IMG/VR virus record: IMGVR_UViG_3300036761_001804
Coordinates: 1-50,782 of that record
From: a virus
Length of the DNA stretch: 50,782 nt
Strand: one strand, 5' to 3'
Shown here: positions 40,574 through 49,528 of the stretch, piece after piece
Layout of the letters: each line of letters opens with the position of its first letter
Numbering within the stretch: position 1 is the stretch's first letter
Notes under the pieces: generated by a model
What the model saw: only the letters and a program-made list of their open reading frames with translations
Told to the model about the DNA's origin: nothing
The model's database searches: none
Position numbers and translations under genes: made by a program

Positions 40574-41863
40574 TTACCGAACGTGCGCGACGACGATGTT
40601 CGTGTCGATGTCGTCGAGACGCCCCGAGCAGTTCGGGCGCTCGTAGCAGTAGTTCCCGTACATACGGGCGACTGCCTCGAATGCGTCCACGCCGTCGATA
40701 CGAGACATCACTGCCCCGTCTTCGTCGGCCCACTCGAACGGGGTCAACTCGAAGTTGACGCCGTAGGCGGTATCCCACGAGTAGATCTTCCCGTAGGGTG
40801 CATCACGGTCGCACTTCAGGGGAGCGCCGCCGAACCGAGGATCTTCGTCGATCGCGTTGCCCTTGAAGCCCACGTCGTTGCTCGCCGGTCCACCGCTGGA
40901 AACGAAGTTGCGGTTGGCGACCGAAAGCGCGAGGTACGAGCGCCGGGTGTCGAATGCCATCCAGTGCTCGTTCGGCTTGCCACGGCCCACCTGGGTGATC
41001 GTGTCGAGCAGTTGCTGCCACACGTCCAGGTTGAGCACACCCACGTTCGGGATCACGGTGCTGCGTGCGATCGGGGTCGTGGTGCGGTTCACCGAGAAGT
41101 AGTCGTTGACCTGGGTGCCGTCATCGACGAAACCGCTCATACCCATCGGGTCTTTGTTGTAAGACACCTGGGCGATCTCGGTCACGTTCATGTTCGGCGC
41201 ACGGACGATCAGTCCGTTGTCCGGGGCCTGCGTGGCAGACACTGCTTGGTTCAACACCACGCTATCCCCATCGTCAGCGATGCTGATGACTCGACGGACA
41301 CATAGAACCTGCGTGCCTGCCGAGTTCAGGATTGCAACGCGCATGTTCGGCTGGAGGAAGCGCGCACCGTTGATCGACCCCGCGATGCCCATCGGGCTAT
41401 CGACGGTCAGGGTCGTGGTGCCCGTACCCGCCACGTTCACGATCGCGACCACTCCGCGTCCATCGGACCAGAGCATCTCGTTCACGTAGTCGAGGAAATC
41501 GACCTTGAACATGTCCATCTCGTACTGCCACGCGTCCTTGAACGCGCCCTTGTCACCGCGAGCGATCTTCATCGTCGGGGTGTCGATGCCGATACGGCCA
41601 CCGAGGAACTTCACGGGCACCTTCATGCTCGTGGTCGGCTGATGCTGGGACTCAGGCAGCGGCATACCGGGGGCGTATGAACCGAATGCCTGGGTACGGC
41701 CAGTGCGGAACGGCCACTCAACCGTATCCTTACCAGCCCATTTCGTGCTCGGCATCTTGCGATACCGGCTGTACAGGGCCGTCTCGTAAGGCAGCATGTC
41801 CGAGAGCATCTCTCGGTACACGGTCTTCAAGAGAGCCGCTGCATTGGGTAGTGATTGTGCCAC
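40574..41863 (-). CDS. Major capsid protein (HK97-fold expected)
   Basis: 429 residues, start 41863 just after the scaffold-type gene. The N-terminal segment (TVYREMLSDMLPYETALYSRYRKM) and central DTVEWPFRTGRTQAFG, MKVPVKFLGGRIGIDTPTM and WQYEMDMFKVDFLDYVNEMLW resemble major capsid proteins of N4/P22-like podoviruses; the C-terminus has NPNV..LDVW, EWADEDGAVMSR. It forms the head shell. Strong position evidence (portal, scaffold, capsid order). Confidence 0.85.
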   Translation of the reverse strand: MAQSLPNAAALLKTVYREMLSDMLPYETALYSRYRKMPSTKWAGKDTVEWPFRTGRTQAFGSYAPGMPLPESQHQPTTSMKVPVKFLGGRIGIDTPTMKIARGDKGAFKDAWQYEMDMFKVDFLDYVNEMLWSDGRGVVAIVNVAGTGTTTLTVDSPMGIAGSINGARFLQPNMRVAILNSAGTQVLCVRRVISIADDGDSVVLNQAVSATQAPDNGLIVRAPNMNVTEIAQVSYNKDPMGMSGFVDDGTQVNDYFSVNRTTTPIARSTVIPNVGVLNLDVWQQLLDTITQVGRGKPNEHWMAFDTRRSYLALSVANRNFVSSGGPASNDVGFKGNAIDEDPRFGGAPLKCDRDAPYGKIYSWDTAYGVNFELTPFEWADEDGAVMSRIDGVDAFEAVARMYGNYCYERPNCSGRLDDIDTNIVVAHVR

Positions 41864-41877
41864 GGGTCAGGTTCTCC

Positions 41878-42882
41878 TTATTGGTTGTCCGCGTCGTTCG
41901 CGTCCATCTCGCGGGATTGGCGTTCGATATGCCGCTCCCACCACGATGCACGTTGACGGGGGTCTGTCATTTCTTTCGGTGGCTTCAGCGGAGCCACGTT
42001 GACTTCGGGGGCGGTGTTCCCGCCACTCGAAGACGGCGCAGCAGCGCGTCGCCGGGCCAGGGCCTTGATGCGCCCTGCACTCGATGCGGCTACAGCCGGG
42101 TCTGCGATGAAGCGCTTCACTTCGTCAAACGCCTCGTCGATGGCCTCGGTCGTGGTCAGTGGGTCTTTGAACTTCGCAACCCTCTCAGGGGTTGAGCGCA
42201 ACGCGGCACCTACCTGCCGGTCCCAGAGCGTGAAGGCTTCCTTGTCAGCCGCCACACCCGGCATCCCATGCTCCGTTAGGAGCGTCTTCAGATGCGTGTG
42301 TGCTTCACGAGTGAGCCGCGACAATTCCATCTGCCGCGTCTCGCGCTGCGCCTCGAAATCCTGCGCTGCGCCTGGACCGTATCGTTGGTCGAGAAGCCGG
42401 TCCCATCGAGCGTTCTGCTCCTCGACGCTCGGGATGCCCTTCTTGGCATTCTCCGCGTCGATCCGGTCCTTCTCTTCCTTGGCGATCTCTGCTTCGTATC
42501 GCTCGTACCGGGCCAACTTGACTCGCTCGGCTGCAATCTCTGCATCCTTCGCGGCCAAGGCCCGTCGTGCCTCGTCACGCTGGCCGATGACTTTGTTGAA
42601 ACGCTTGGTGGGAATTTTTGCGCCCGAGTCAGCGGCGGCCTGGACATCATCGTCACCAGCGTCGTCATCCTTACCATCGTCCGCAGCCGCTGCACGGGCT
42701 GCCCCCTCGTCCTTCAACTTCCCGACGTTCCCATCCTCGTCCTTGTTGGAATCGTCACCAGCCTGGTCGTCGTCGCCCTCCCCTCCCGCTACCATGGGCC
42801 AGGTTCGACCCGTGGTCAGGTCGCGCACGGCGACCGTCCGTCCATCCTTGATGACTTCCTCGAACTCGTTCTCGTGTAGCAT
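41878..42882 (-). CDS. Scaffolding-type protein
   Basis: 334 residues, start 42882. Very acidic first 90 residues (GGEGDDDQAGDDSNKDEDG...), then long charged helices (VIGQRDEARRALAAKDAEIAAERVKLARYERYEAEIAKEEKDRIDAENAKKG) and an Arg/Lys/Pro-containing end. No Cys. Acidic-helical composition and location directly upstream of the major capsid gene are characteristic of scaffolding proteins that shape the prohead and are removed. Confidence 0.78.
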   Translation of the reverse strand: MLHENEFEEVIKDGRTVAVRDLTTGRTWPMVAGGEGDDDQAGDDSNKDEDGNVGKLKDEGAARAAAADDGKDDDAGDDDVQAAADSGAKIPTKRFNKVIGQRDEARRALAAKDAEIAAERVKLARYERYEAEIAKEEKDRIDAENAKKGIPSVEEQNARWDRLLDQRYGPGAAQDFEAQRETRQMELSRLTREAHTHLKTLLTEHGMPGVAADKEAFTLWDRQVGAALRSTPERVAKFKDPLTTTEAIDEAFDEVKRFIADPAVAASSAGRIKALARRRAAAPSSSGGNTAPEVNVAPLKPPKEMTDPRQRASWWERHIERQSREMDANDADNQ

Positions 42883-42906
42883 GCGCGTCTCCTTGTCAGT
42901 TTTTTA

Positions 42907-42950
42907 CGGGGGTCTGACCCCGAACTTGGAAACCCGCCCGATTGCGGGTT
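42907..42950. other. Two small hairpins between head gene and scaffold gene
   Basis: CGGGG (42907-42911) pairs with CCCCG (42918-42922), and AACCCGC (42931-42937) with GCGGGTT (42944-42950). On the minus strand, where transcription runs, the first is followed by a run of A, not T, so neither is a standard intrinsic terminator. They may stabilise or process the mRNA ahead of the scaffold and capsid genes. Confidence 0.4.
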
Positions 42951-42962
42951 CGTGTGGACTCG

Positions 42963-43403
42963 TTATGCACCAATCACCACGTCCACGTAGGCGATGGCAT
43001 CCGTGCTCGTGTTCCGAGCGCGGATCTTGGTGAACCGTCCCAGGGTGCCCGCGAGGGAACCTGCGGCGGCGTAAGCGCGGTCTGAGCCCAGGAAGAAGGG
43101 GATGTCCCCCGCTGCCAGGGAGCAAGTGCTGATGTTATCCGCCACGGCCGTGCCGCTGGCGGTGAACTCCAGGTCCACCAGTTGATCACTGTGCAGGATC
43201 AGGAGCCGGAACGACGTAGGGTTGGCCCCGCCTGCGGCGGAATCCCAGATCGTGACGATGGACCCATCCAGTGGAAGAGCGACCCGGTACTCCAACGGGT
43301 CGCTCACCAGATCCAGCGTAGGCGGCACGAACGGCTGCGCGAACTCGCGTAGGCGAGAGCCGGTCGTGAGAGCCACGGCGTAGTGGAATTGGACTGTCGG
43401 CAT
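42963..43403 (-). CDS. Head structural protein (146 aa)
   Basis: 146 residues from ATG 43403 in a TGATG overlap; a longer frame to 43730 is an Asp/Cys-rich translation of the Thr-Pro repeat of the neighbouring gene. Beta-rich with one Cys (MPTVQFHYAVALTTGSRL..., SLAAGDIPFFLGSDRAYAAAGSLAG, ending NTSTDAIAYVDVVIG). It resembles head fibre or decoration proteins. Function unknown. Confidence 0.6.
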   Translation of the reverse strand: MPTVQFHYAVALTTGSRLREFAQPFVPPTLDLVSDPLEYRVALPLDGSIVTIWDSAAGGANPTSFRLLILHSDQLVDLEFTASGTAVADNISTCSLAAGDIPFFLGSDRAYAAAGSLAGTLGRFTKIRARNTSTDAIAYVDVVIGA

Positions 43404-43945
43404 CAGGGTGTCGGAGTCACAGTCGGCGTTGCCGTCAGGGTCGGCGTAGCGGTGATCGTCGGAGTAACCGTCTGGGTCGGAGTGACCGTGACAGTCGGAG
43501 TCGGCGTCACAGTACGCGTCGGCGTGGCAGCGGTCGAAGTTGCAGTGACAGTCGGAGTTGGAGTGACAGTGACAGTAGGCGTCGCCGTCTTCGTGGCAGT
43601 CGGCGTCACGGTCACGGTTGGCGTAGCCGTCACGGTTGCCGTGACAGTCGCAGTCGGGGTCGGCGTCAACTGCAAACACGCATTCCCATTGACCTTGCGC
43701 TTCACCGCGCCCTGGCAATGGTAGATACACCCCGCCTTGTCTGCGTACACGGTGTCGGTCCCGGCCACGCAGTCCACAGCCCCGGTGGGCTGCGGCAGTC
43801 CCCGCTGATTGGTCTTCAGATCAGGCACCGGGGTCGGCGTCGGGTGATGCCCCGGGAAGATCGCCTGGATGCGAACGGGCGCAGCACTCGCCAGCGCGGG
43901 GAGCGCGAGCACGAGCGCGAGCGCGAGCAGTGCTCGCCGGATCAT
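43403..43945 (-). CDS. Exported Cys-containing protein with Thr-Pro-repeat tail, copy 2
   Basis: 180 residues from ATG 43945 in an ATGA overlap. Signal peptide MIRRALLALALVLALPALASA. The mature domain PVPDLKTNQRGLPQPTGAVD... CIYHC...NACL parallels the neighbouring 103-residue protein residue by residue, so they arose by tandem duplication. The last about 85 residues are a Thr-Pro/Thr-Val repeat, the same low-complexity type as the large fibre-like proteins. Probably surface- or periplasm-located. Confidence 0.7.
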   Translation of the reverse strand: MIRRALLALALVLALPALASAAPVRIQAIFPGHHPTPTPVPDLKTNQRGLPQPTGAVDCVAGTDTVYADKAGCIYHCQGAVKRKVNGNACLQLTPTPTATVTATVTATPTVTVTPTATKTATPTVTVTPTPTVTATSTAATPTRTVTPTPTVTVTPTQTVTPTITATPTLTATPTVTPTP

Positions 43946-44253
43946 GGCGCGACCGGCGTGCTCGCAGTATCCGGGGTCGGGAACACACACGAGTTCCCGG
44001 TGATGATGCGCCGGATGTTGCTGTTGCACGAGTAGAGGCAACCGGCTGGATCACCGAAAATCGTGGCGCGTCCATAGACGCACGTCGGCGCAGCGCTCGG
44101 CTGCGGGACGCCATCCTGATTGCGCGCGATGTCGGGCACAGGTGTCACCGTGGCGATGGGCGACGCAGGCGCGACGGGCACCTTCTTGCTTGCAGCGAAC
44201 GCCGGGCTCGCGAGAGCGAGCACCACGGCGACCGCGATCGAGAGCCGCTTCAT
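43942..44253 (-). CDS. Exported Cys-containing protein, copy 1 (no repeat tail)
   Basis: 103 residues from ATG 44253 (TGAAGCGG... strong Lys/Arg start). Signal peptide MKRLSIAVAVVLALASPAFA, then PVPDIARNQDGVPQPSAAPTC, CLYSC and NSC, the same Cys pattern as the downstream gene, ending in a short Thr/Pro tail. It sits inside the head-gene cluster, where exported proteins are unexpected; it may be a host-surface factor or an exported virion protein. Confidence 0.7.
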   Translation of the reverse strand: MKRLSIAVAVVLALASPAFAASKKVPVAPASPIATVTPVPDIARNQDGVPQPSAAPTCVYGRATIFGDPAGCLYSCNSNIRRIITGNSCVFPTPDTASTPVAP

Positions 44254-44254
44254 G

Positions 44255-44515
44255 TTACGGAGCCACCGTGGTCACGACATCGCCATTGCCTGCGGCATTG
44301 GGATACCGATAGCACTTGACACCGTTGGTGTTGTACTGCGCGGTGTAGGTCACACGAGGATCGGTCACGCCCCGGCCGCATTCGAGCACCTGGCCACGGG
44401 CATCTTCCCACGACTTCAGAACGCCGTTCGTGCTGTTGATGTCCAGGCTCTCGTGCCGATTCGGCCCGGTGAGACGCCCGGCGCGGGGGTCATTGAGATG
44501 TCGAGTCAACGTCAC
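44255..44515 (-). CDS. Small hypothetical protein near portal
   Basis: 86 residues from GTG 44515 with AAGGAG upstream. Mixed charged and Asn/Gly-rich (DINSTNGVLKSWEDARGQVLECGRGVTDPRVTYTAQ), two Cys, no signal peptide, no clear domain. Possibly a minor virion protein. Confidence 0.55.
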   Translation of the reverse strand: MTLTRHLNDPRAGRLTGPNRHESLDINSTNGVLKSWEDARGQVLECGRGVTDPRVTYTAQYNTNGVKCYRYPNAAGNGDVVTTVAP

Positions 44516-44581
44516 TGTCTTGCTCCTTGGGTTGCGATCTCGGTCACGAGATTCTGTTGTACACCATAGAACGCTCGGGCG

Positions 44582-44860
44582 TCAATACTTCGGTGCCGTC
44601 TTCCCCTTCCCGAAGGCGGGGGTCTTGTTCGCCAGCGCGGCGAAGGACGTGTCCTCGGCCCCGCTGACCGTAGGGGCGGCCTTTTTCCCAGCCGCGACCT
44701 TGCGCTTGGCCGCTTCCTTGGCTGGTGCATCCTTGCCTCCAGCCTTACGTTTCTGGCTGAAAGCAATGGCCAGGGCCTGTTTCTGAGGCTTCCCCGCGTG
44801 CATCTCCGCGCTCACGTTGGACGAGAACGCTTCCTTTGATTTCCCTTTGATTAACGGCAT
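44582..44860 (-). CDS. Lys/Arg-rich conserved phage protein (DUF6496-like) next to portal
   Basis: 92 residues from ATG 44860 (GAGGTAAG upstream). The opening MPLIKGKSKEAFSSNVSAEM and following HAGKPQKQALAIAFSQKRK show the pattern of a small basic protein found beside portal genes in many phages (recalled, not searched). The rest is Lys/Ala-rich and disordered. Possibly a DNA-binding or head-assembly factor. Confidence 0.7.
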   Translation of the reverse strand: MPLIKGKSKEAFSSNVSAEMHAGKPQKQALAIAFSQKRKAGGKDAPAKEAAKRKVAAGKKAAPTVSGAEDTSFAALANKTPAFGKGKTAPKY

Positions 44861-44861
44861 C

Positions 44862-47150
44862 TTACCTCTGTTTCGCGGCGGCCTGCGCCCCGCGCTTCTG
44901 TTGATTCTGGGACCGCCCGGCGTAGCCACGGCCGCCTGCGGTGGCCTGTGCGGTCGCGTTGGCGTTCATCTGGGCCTGGCCCGGCGAACCCGGCTGGCCG
45001 GTCGTCTGGCCGCCGCCGCGCGCCGCCGCCTGCTGGCCCGCGCCCTGCGCCCCGGCTTGCTGCATCGGGGAACCTGGCGGACCCTGCGGCATCTGCAACT
45101 GCATCCCCACCACTTGCGCGGTAGGCCCGAAGTGTGCTACGCGGAAAATCTCTTGCACCGCTGGCGGGAGGTTCATGAACTCCTCGCTCTTCTGCCAGAC
45201 CTTGTGCCGAGCGTAGTGCAACTGGTTGTCGTCCACGTCCGGGTCCATGAACACCGGCCAGGAATCCTCGGGCGCGATGTCGTCGCCGAGAGCCTGCCCG
45301 AACTTGGGATCGTTGTGGTCGCAGACGAAGTGCTCGCGCGCCCACGCCACGACGGCCTCGTGCTCCATGGCGATCGCCTTGTCCTGGGCGTCGAAGCCGA
45401 CCATGACGTTGCGGATGCCGTAGACGCGGGCGTACTCCAGGCGCACCACGGGATCTTGGATGTCCACGATCCCGAGTTCCACGCCCTGCTCCATCATCGC
45501 ACGCTTCTGGAGCGGGGTCTTTGGCTGGCCGGAACCCGGCACGATGTCGATGTCCACGCCTCCGCGTAGGTCTGCCTTCTTGATCTGACGAACGGTCCAG
45601 CGGGCTTCCTCTCCCTTGATCTTGTAGTAGACCGAATCAGGAGCGAAGTTCCTGAACACGAAGAAGAGAGTTCGGTAGTAGTGAGCCCAGCCTGTTTCAA
45701 ACCGCAGGAAGAGAGGGGCATGTTCCTTGTGCTTGTGCTCCTCCCACTGCTGCATCGCATATCCAGAATCCACGCGGGGCAACTCTTCGCTGAGTTCGCG
45801 GATCTGAACGATGGCAGACATCTCTTCATCAATCTGCTTGAGGCGTTCCACATACACTTGAGGGTACGGTGCGCCTTCCACACGTTCAGGTCGCCCGCCA
45901 CCCGCAGCGGTAGTCTGGCCCCGTAGGACTTGGCCTTCGATACCCGTGACCTGAGCAACGTCTACTCCTTCTGGCAGGTAGAGGAACGAGGCAGCGCTGC
46001 GCGCAGTGAACATCGCGATGCCGCCCAAGATCCTGTTCCGCTCACGCTGCGGGGACTTCAGATCATCCGCAGGCCCGGCGCAGAGCATCGTGCCCGGGAT
46101 CTCCGTGGCCCCGAAGTGGGTGATCGGGAGGATAGGATCGCCCGGCTCTTCCTCGGTCCCGTTGTGGAACGGGTAGTCCTTCTGCTCCAGCATCTCCCCG
46201 GTGCTCAGAAGCCTCGCCCACTTCCCGCTGGGGAACTCCTTGCACGGGAGGACATACATATCGTCCACGCCCGCGCTCTTGGTGTACCGCGCCGCGCTGC
46301 CGCCGAAGCGACCGCCGATCATCGGTGCAAGCCGGGTGATGTTCTGGAGGTACACGAGCCCGATGTCCGTAGGCGCGCTGTCCTCGCTGATGTCCTTCGC
46401 GGCCCCGGGGTATCGGGCATGTATCCATTCCAGGGGACGCATGCGCCGCCATATGAACGCCGGGATGTCGCGCTGGCGCGGGATGGTCCAGTCCACCCAC
46501 GCCTCGAACGGGGTGATCACGTCCGTGGTGAACGCACCCTCGGGGATCTCGTCGAACTCCTCGGTACTCTCCTTGAGATCCTTCCCGGTGTCCGGGTGCT
46601 TCATGTCGTTGTCGCTCGCGACATCGGCGCTGACGTGGTTCCCGTCTGGGTCCATGTACTTGGGCACGAAGTCCTTGCGCCCCCCGTCCGGGTCGTATCC
46701 GGTGATCAGGAACGCGTTGTTGCACAGGCCCACGGTGCTGGCCAACTTCACGCGGATCTCGTCCACGCCTACGATCTTGGCCAGGTACTGGATCACGTCC
46801 GCCGCCGCGTCCGCCGTCAGGCGGTCAACCTCGTTCGGGCTCCCCGGGGACGTGGCCACGTCGGGGTCGATGCCCGTCATCATCGCGATGAACTTGTTGA
46901 TCATCGGCTTGTACATGTTCACCACGGGACGGGGCACACCCGGGCGCAGGTTCATGCGCCGGAAGTTGCCAGCCGTTCCATCGTAGGTGATCCACTGCAA
47001 GCCGAGGTAGAACAGGATGTTCTCGTAACAGTTACGAAGTACCTCGGTGCGCCCGGGCTGGAGCCGCGAGATCAAATCCCGGTGGTACTTCTCGATCTTC
47101 GCCTTGAGCGAATCCCCGGGCGTGGCGCTAGGTCGCGTCTGGTCGCTCAT
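44862..47150 (-). CDS. Portal protein (P22-like)
   Basis: 762 residues from ATG 47150 (TGATG overlap; GTG 47153 also in frame). N-terminal helices (RDLISRLQPGRTEVLRNCYENILFYLGLQWITY), then RPVVNMYKPMINKFIAMMTG, characteristic of P22-type portals, a long central wing, and an Ala/Gly/Gln-rich tail of about 80 residues with low-complexity Pro/Gln. It forms the dodecameric DNA-entry ring of the head and pairs with the terminase. Confidence 0.88.
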   Translation of the reverse strand: MSDQTRPSATPGDSLKAKIEKYHRDLISRLQPGRTEVLRNCYENILFYLGLQWITYDGTAGNFRRMNLRPGVPRPVVNMYKPMINKFIAMMTGIDPDVATSPGSPNEVDRLTADAAADVIQYLAKIVGVDEIRVKLASTVGLCNNAFLITGYDPDGGRKDFVPKYMDPDGNHVSADVASDNDMKHPDTGKDLKESTEEFDEIPEGAFTTDVITPFEAWVDWTIPRQRDIPAFIWRRMRPLEWIHARYPGAAKDISEDSAPTDIGLVYLQNITRLAPMIGGRFGGSAARYTKSAGVDDMYVLPCKEFPSGKWARLLSTGEMLEQKDYPFHNGTEEEPGDPILPITHFGATEIPGTMLCAGPADDLKSPQRERNRILGGIAMFTARSAASFLYLPEGVDVAQVTGIEGQVLRGQTTAAGGGRPERVEGAPYPQVYVERLKQIDEEMSAIVQIRELSEELPRVDSGYAMQQWEEHKHKEHAPLFLRFETGWAHYYRTLFFVFRNFAPDSVYYKIKGEEARWTVRQIKKADLRGGVDIDIVPGSGQPKTPLQKRAMMEQGVELGIVDIQDPVVRLEYARVYGIRNVMVGFDAQDKAIAMEHEAVVAWAREHFVCDHNDPKFGQALGDDIAPEDSWPVFMDPDVDDNQLHYARHKVWQKSEEFMNLPPAVQEIFRVAHFGPTAQVVGMQLQMPQGPPGSPMQQAGAQGAGQQAAARGGGQTTGQPGSPGQAQMNANATAQATAGGRGYAGRSQNQQKRGAQAAAKQR

Positions 47151-47503
47151 CACTCGCGCCCGTTGTCATCGAAGCGGAGTTCCGCTTCGGCCTGGGTCTT
47201 ATACGATCCCTCGGCGTGGCCGATGGGCAAGTCCAAGAACGGATCTTGCGGCGCGCTGGCGATTGCCTGTCGCACCGTCTCAGCACGCGCAGCGCGCTCG
47301 CGCTTCGACTCCATGCTGATCCCTTCCAGTCCGATCTTGGTCATCAGGTGATCCACGGCCGCGTCGGCCCTGGCCGCCTGATGCTGCGCGAGTACGCGCG
47401 CTTCCAGCAACTGCTCGGTGAGGACCGCGTTCACGCGCTCCCACCGTTCGTTCGCGGACTTCTGGCCATCCAGATAGCCCCGCATGTATCCCCATTTAGG
47501 CAT
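47150..47503 (-). CDS. Helical hypothetical protein between terminase and portal
   Basis: 117 residues from ATG 47503, overlapping the terminase stop by 8 bases; the longer frame to 47653 is Arg/Pro-rich and out of register with the terminase. Helical (QKSANERWERVNAVLTEQLLEARVLAQHQAARADAAVDHLMTKIGL), possibly a coiled-coil assembly factor. No family recognised. Confidence 0.55.
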   Translation of the reverse strand: MPKWGYMRGYLDGQKSANERWERVNAVLTEQLLEARVLAQHQAARADAAVDHLMTKIGLEGISMESKRERAARAETVRQAIASAPQDPFLDLPIGHAEGSYKTQAEAELRFDDNGRE

Positions 47504-49346
47504 CGAACGGTGTCCCTTCAGAGAACCACTCGTCGGTCGAGGGTTCTTGATGCGCCTTCCAAGCCCGAGCCGCGCGCCGGGACGCCTTGTCCAGGGTCGC
47601 GATCGTGGCCTCGTAGGCAGTTTCCTTCTTGGTGTCCGCCAGCGTCGGGGCATCGCGCCCCGGGGCGTAGACTTTCTTGACCGCCGCGCTCAACGCGTCC
47701 ACAGAGTCGTCGTGATCCATGGGTCCACCGAAGGCGAGTTCTTCGCTCTCCAGATCGCTGATGCCCTGCTGGACGGCGACTGGTCCATTGTCCCGGTGCA
47801 GGATGCTCCCATTCGAGTACAGCGGGATGAGTCCCTTGATGCGCGCGGGCTTGCTCGCATTTCCGCCTTCCCAATCGTCGATGACGAATGCCTCGCGCCG
47901 TCCTGCGCGAAAGTCCTTGCGGAACAGCGCGAGCAGGAAGATCTGCGCCGCGCGTTGCTCGATGCACACCTTGATCGGCTTCCACACGTCCACTAGGGCA
48001 GTGGTCTGGTCCATGAGTTCGTCCACATTGCAATGTAGGCGAACGACGCGAGGTATAAACCAGCGCCCATCACGATCAACGCATACAACAACCCACGCCG
48101 CGAAGTCGTGCTCAGCCAGGGCGGGGGCATTGATGTCCTTGATCTTCTGCGTGCCGCCGCCCTCATTCTCTCGGCCCGTGTTCGGGTCCAAGAAGATGAA
48201 CGTGTTGCAGTCCGCAATCGCCGTCTTCCTGATCTCACGGTCTTCTCCATCCAGTTCGTAGAAGTATTCCCCGCGCTGGCGGAAGTACCTGAACCAGTTC
48301 TTCTGGAAGCCGATCTTCCCTTCGTCCTTGGGCCAGCACTCGTACTGGCAGGAGAAGAACCACGAGTTGCGCTGGCGCAGGTTCTCGGCCTTGACGAGAT
48401 CGCAGCCCCCGAGTTCGGGGATGGGCACGCCCTGGGCATCGAGGATCGGCGGGAAGATCAACTCCCCGTTGGGCTCCTTCCACGAGAGCCGGGCGACCAT
48501 GGCCTCGGGCCAATACTTCTCGATGTACGTGATGGGGTCGAAGAATGACCAGGGCGTGCCCACGAAGCGACGCTCGCCGAAGCCCAGGCTGTGGAACAAC
48601 GGGTCCAGGTTGTCGAAGTCCCGGAGTACCTTCGCCATCTGGGTCTTGTTCAACTCCTCACCAACGATGTCGTCGATCAACTGGATGGTGTGATGGCCGC
48701 CTGTGACGCGCGACCCGCACCCTCGTGCCTTGATCGAGTAGTCAGAGTACGCGCCGTCCCGGTTCAACGTAATATCGTTCAGGGTCCACTTCTTCCGGTC
48801 TTGCGGACTCGGGATGATGTGCCCGTACAGGTCGCCGAAGAACTTGCCGTGGTACCCGCCCCCTTCCAGGGTCGTCCTGATGTAGTTCATGATCACACTC
48901 GCGAACTCGAAGTGCATCGTGTAGATCAAGATGCGCTCCTCCGGGTTCCTGCATAACCTCCAGAGGGCATACGCTTGCGTGAGCAAGGAAGTCTTCAGGT
49001 GTCCGCGTGGAATGACCGCTGCGCGAAAAAGTTCGTAGGTGTGGACGCGCCCGTACTCGTCGATCCAGTTCCCCCCGTTGGGTGCCTGCCAGGCATACGC
49101 GAGCGGCCCGTGCAACGGCCAGCGCAACCACGAGAACCCCATGGCGTGCTTCGCGAACCAGTAGAAATCCGAGATCCCGCGCAGTCGCGCGTACTCGATG
49201 AAATCGTCCTGGCTCAGCGTGTTCCCCGCTTGCTTGTGCCGGTGCAACTCCGTCAGCCTCTGACCTTCCAGCCAGAACTCGTGCGGAGGCGCAGGCGGGT
49301 GCAGGTAATACTGCCCCGCTTCGAGACGCGTCAGGCTTGCTGGCAA
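47496..49346 (-). CDS. Terminase large subunit
   Basis: 616 residues from TTG 49346 (no other initiator upstream). ATPase motifs: PRGHLKTS (113-120, a terminase-type Walker A) and IQLIDDIVGEE with D225/D226 (Walker B). RNase H-like nuclease residues: IFLDPN (D387), E463 in CIEQRAA and GGPMDHDDSVDAL (D546/D547/D550). It translocates DNA into the prohead and cuts concatemers. Adjacent to the small subunit, portal and scaffold. Confidence 0.93.
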   Translation of the reverse strand: MPASLTRLEAGQYYLHPPAPPHEFWLEGQRLTELHRHKQAGNTLSQDDFIEYARLRGISDFYWFAKHAMGFSWLRWPLHGPLAYAWQAPNGGNWIDEYGRVHTYELFRAAVIPRGHLKTSLLTQAYALWRLCRNPEERILIYTMHFEFASVIMNYIRTTLEGGGYHGKFFGDLYGHIIPSPQDRKKWTLNDITLNRDGAYSDYSIKARGCGSRVTGGHHTIQLIDDIVGEELNKTQMAKVLRDFDNLDPLFHSLGFGERRFVGTPWSFFDPITYIEKYWPEAMVARLSWKEPNGELIFPPILDAQGVPIPELGGCDLVKAENLRQRNSWFFSCQYECWPKDEGKIGFQKNWFRYFRQRGEYFYELDGEDREIRKTAIADCNTFIFLDPNTGRENEGGGTQKIKDINAPALAEHDFAAWVVVCVDRDGRWFIPRVVRLHCNVDELMDQTTALVDVWKPIKVCIEQRAAQIFLLALFRKDFRAGRREAFVIDDWEGGNASKPARIKGLIPLYSNGSILHRDNGPVAVQQGISDLESEELAFGGPMDHDDSVDALSAAVKKVYAPGRDAPTLADTKKETAYEATIATLDKASRRAARAWKAHQEPSTDEWFSEGTPFDA

Positions 49347-49528
49347 AGGATATGTCCATAGCGATCGAAGAACGCTTTGCTCGTGGCGGCGCGTGCATCC
49401 TGATCCGCCTGCATCAACGCTTCCACGCTTCGCTGCTTCGCCTTCGCATGAGACTTGCGCACGCGCATCCGCGTGAGCGGTGTGCTTGCGCGCTTGGGGG
49501 CGCGTGGGGATGCCGGGCGCTGGACCAT
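49331..49528 (-). CDS. Small basic protein between terminase subunits
   Basis: 65 residues from ATG 49528 (TAATG overlap) ending at 49331 inside the TerL 5' end. Arg/Lys/Ala-rich (SPRAPKRASTPLTRMRVRKSHAKAKQRS) with a helical end (RYGHILCQQA). Could be a DNA-binding packaging accessory; no family recognised. Confidence 0.5.
   Translation of the reverse strand: MVQRPASPRAPKRASTPLTRMRVRKSHAKAKQRSVEALMQADQDARAATSKAFFDRYGHILCQQA

Noticed and set aside
42907-42922. Intrinsic terminator
   Set aside because: The T-run is on the wrong side: on the transcribed minus strand the stem is followed by A residues.
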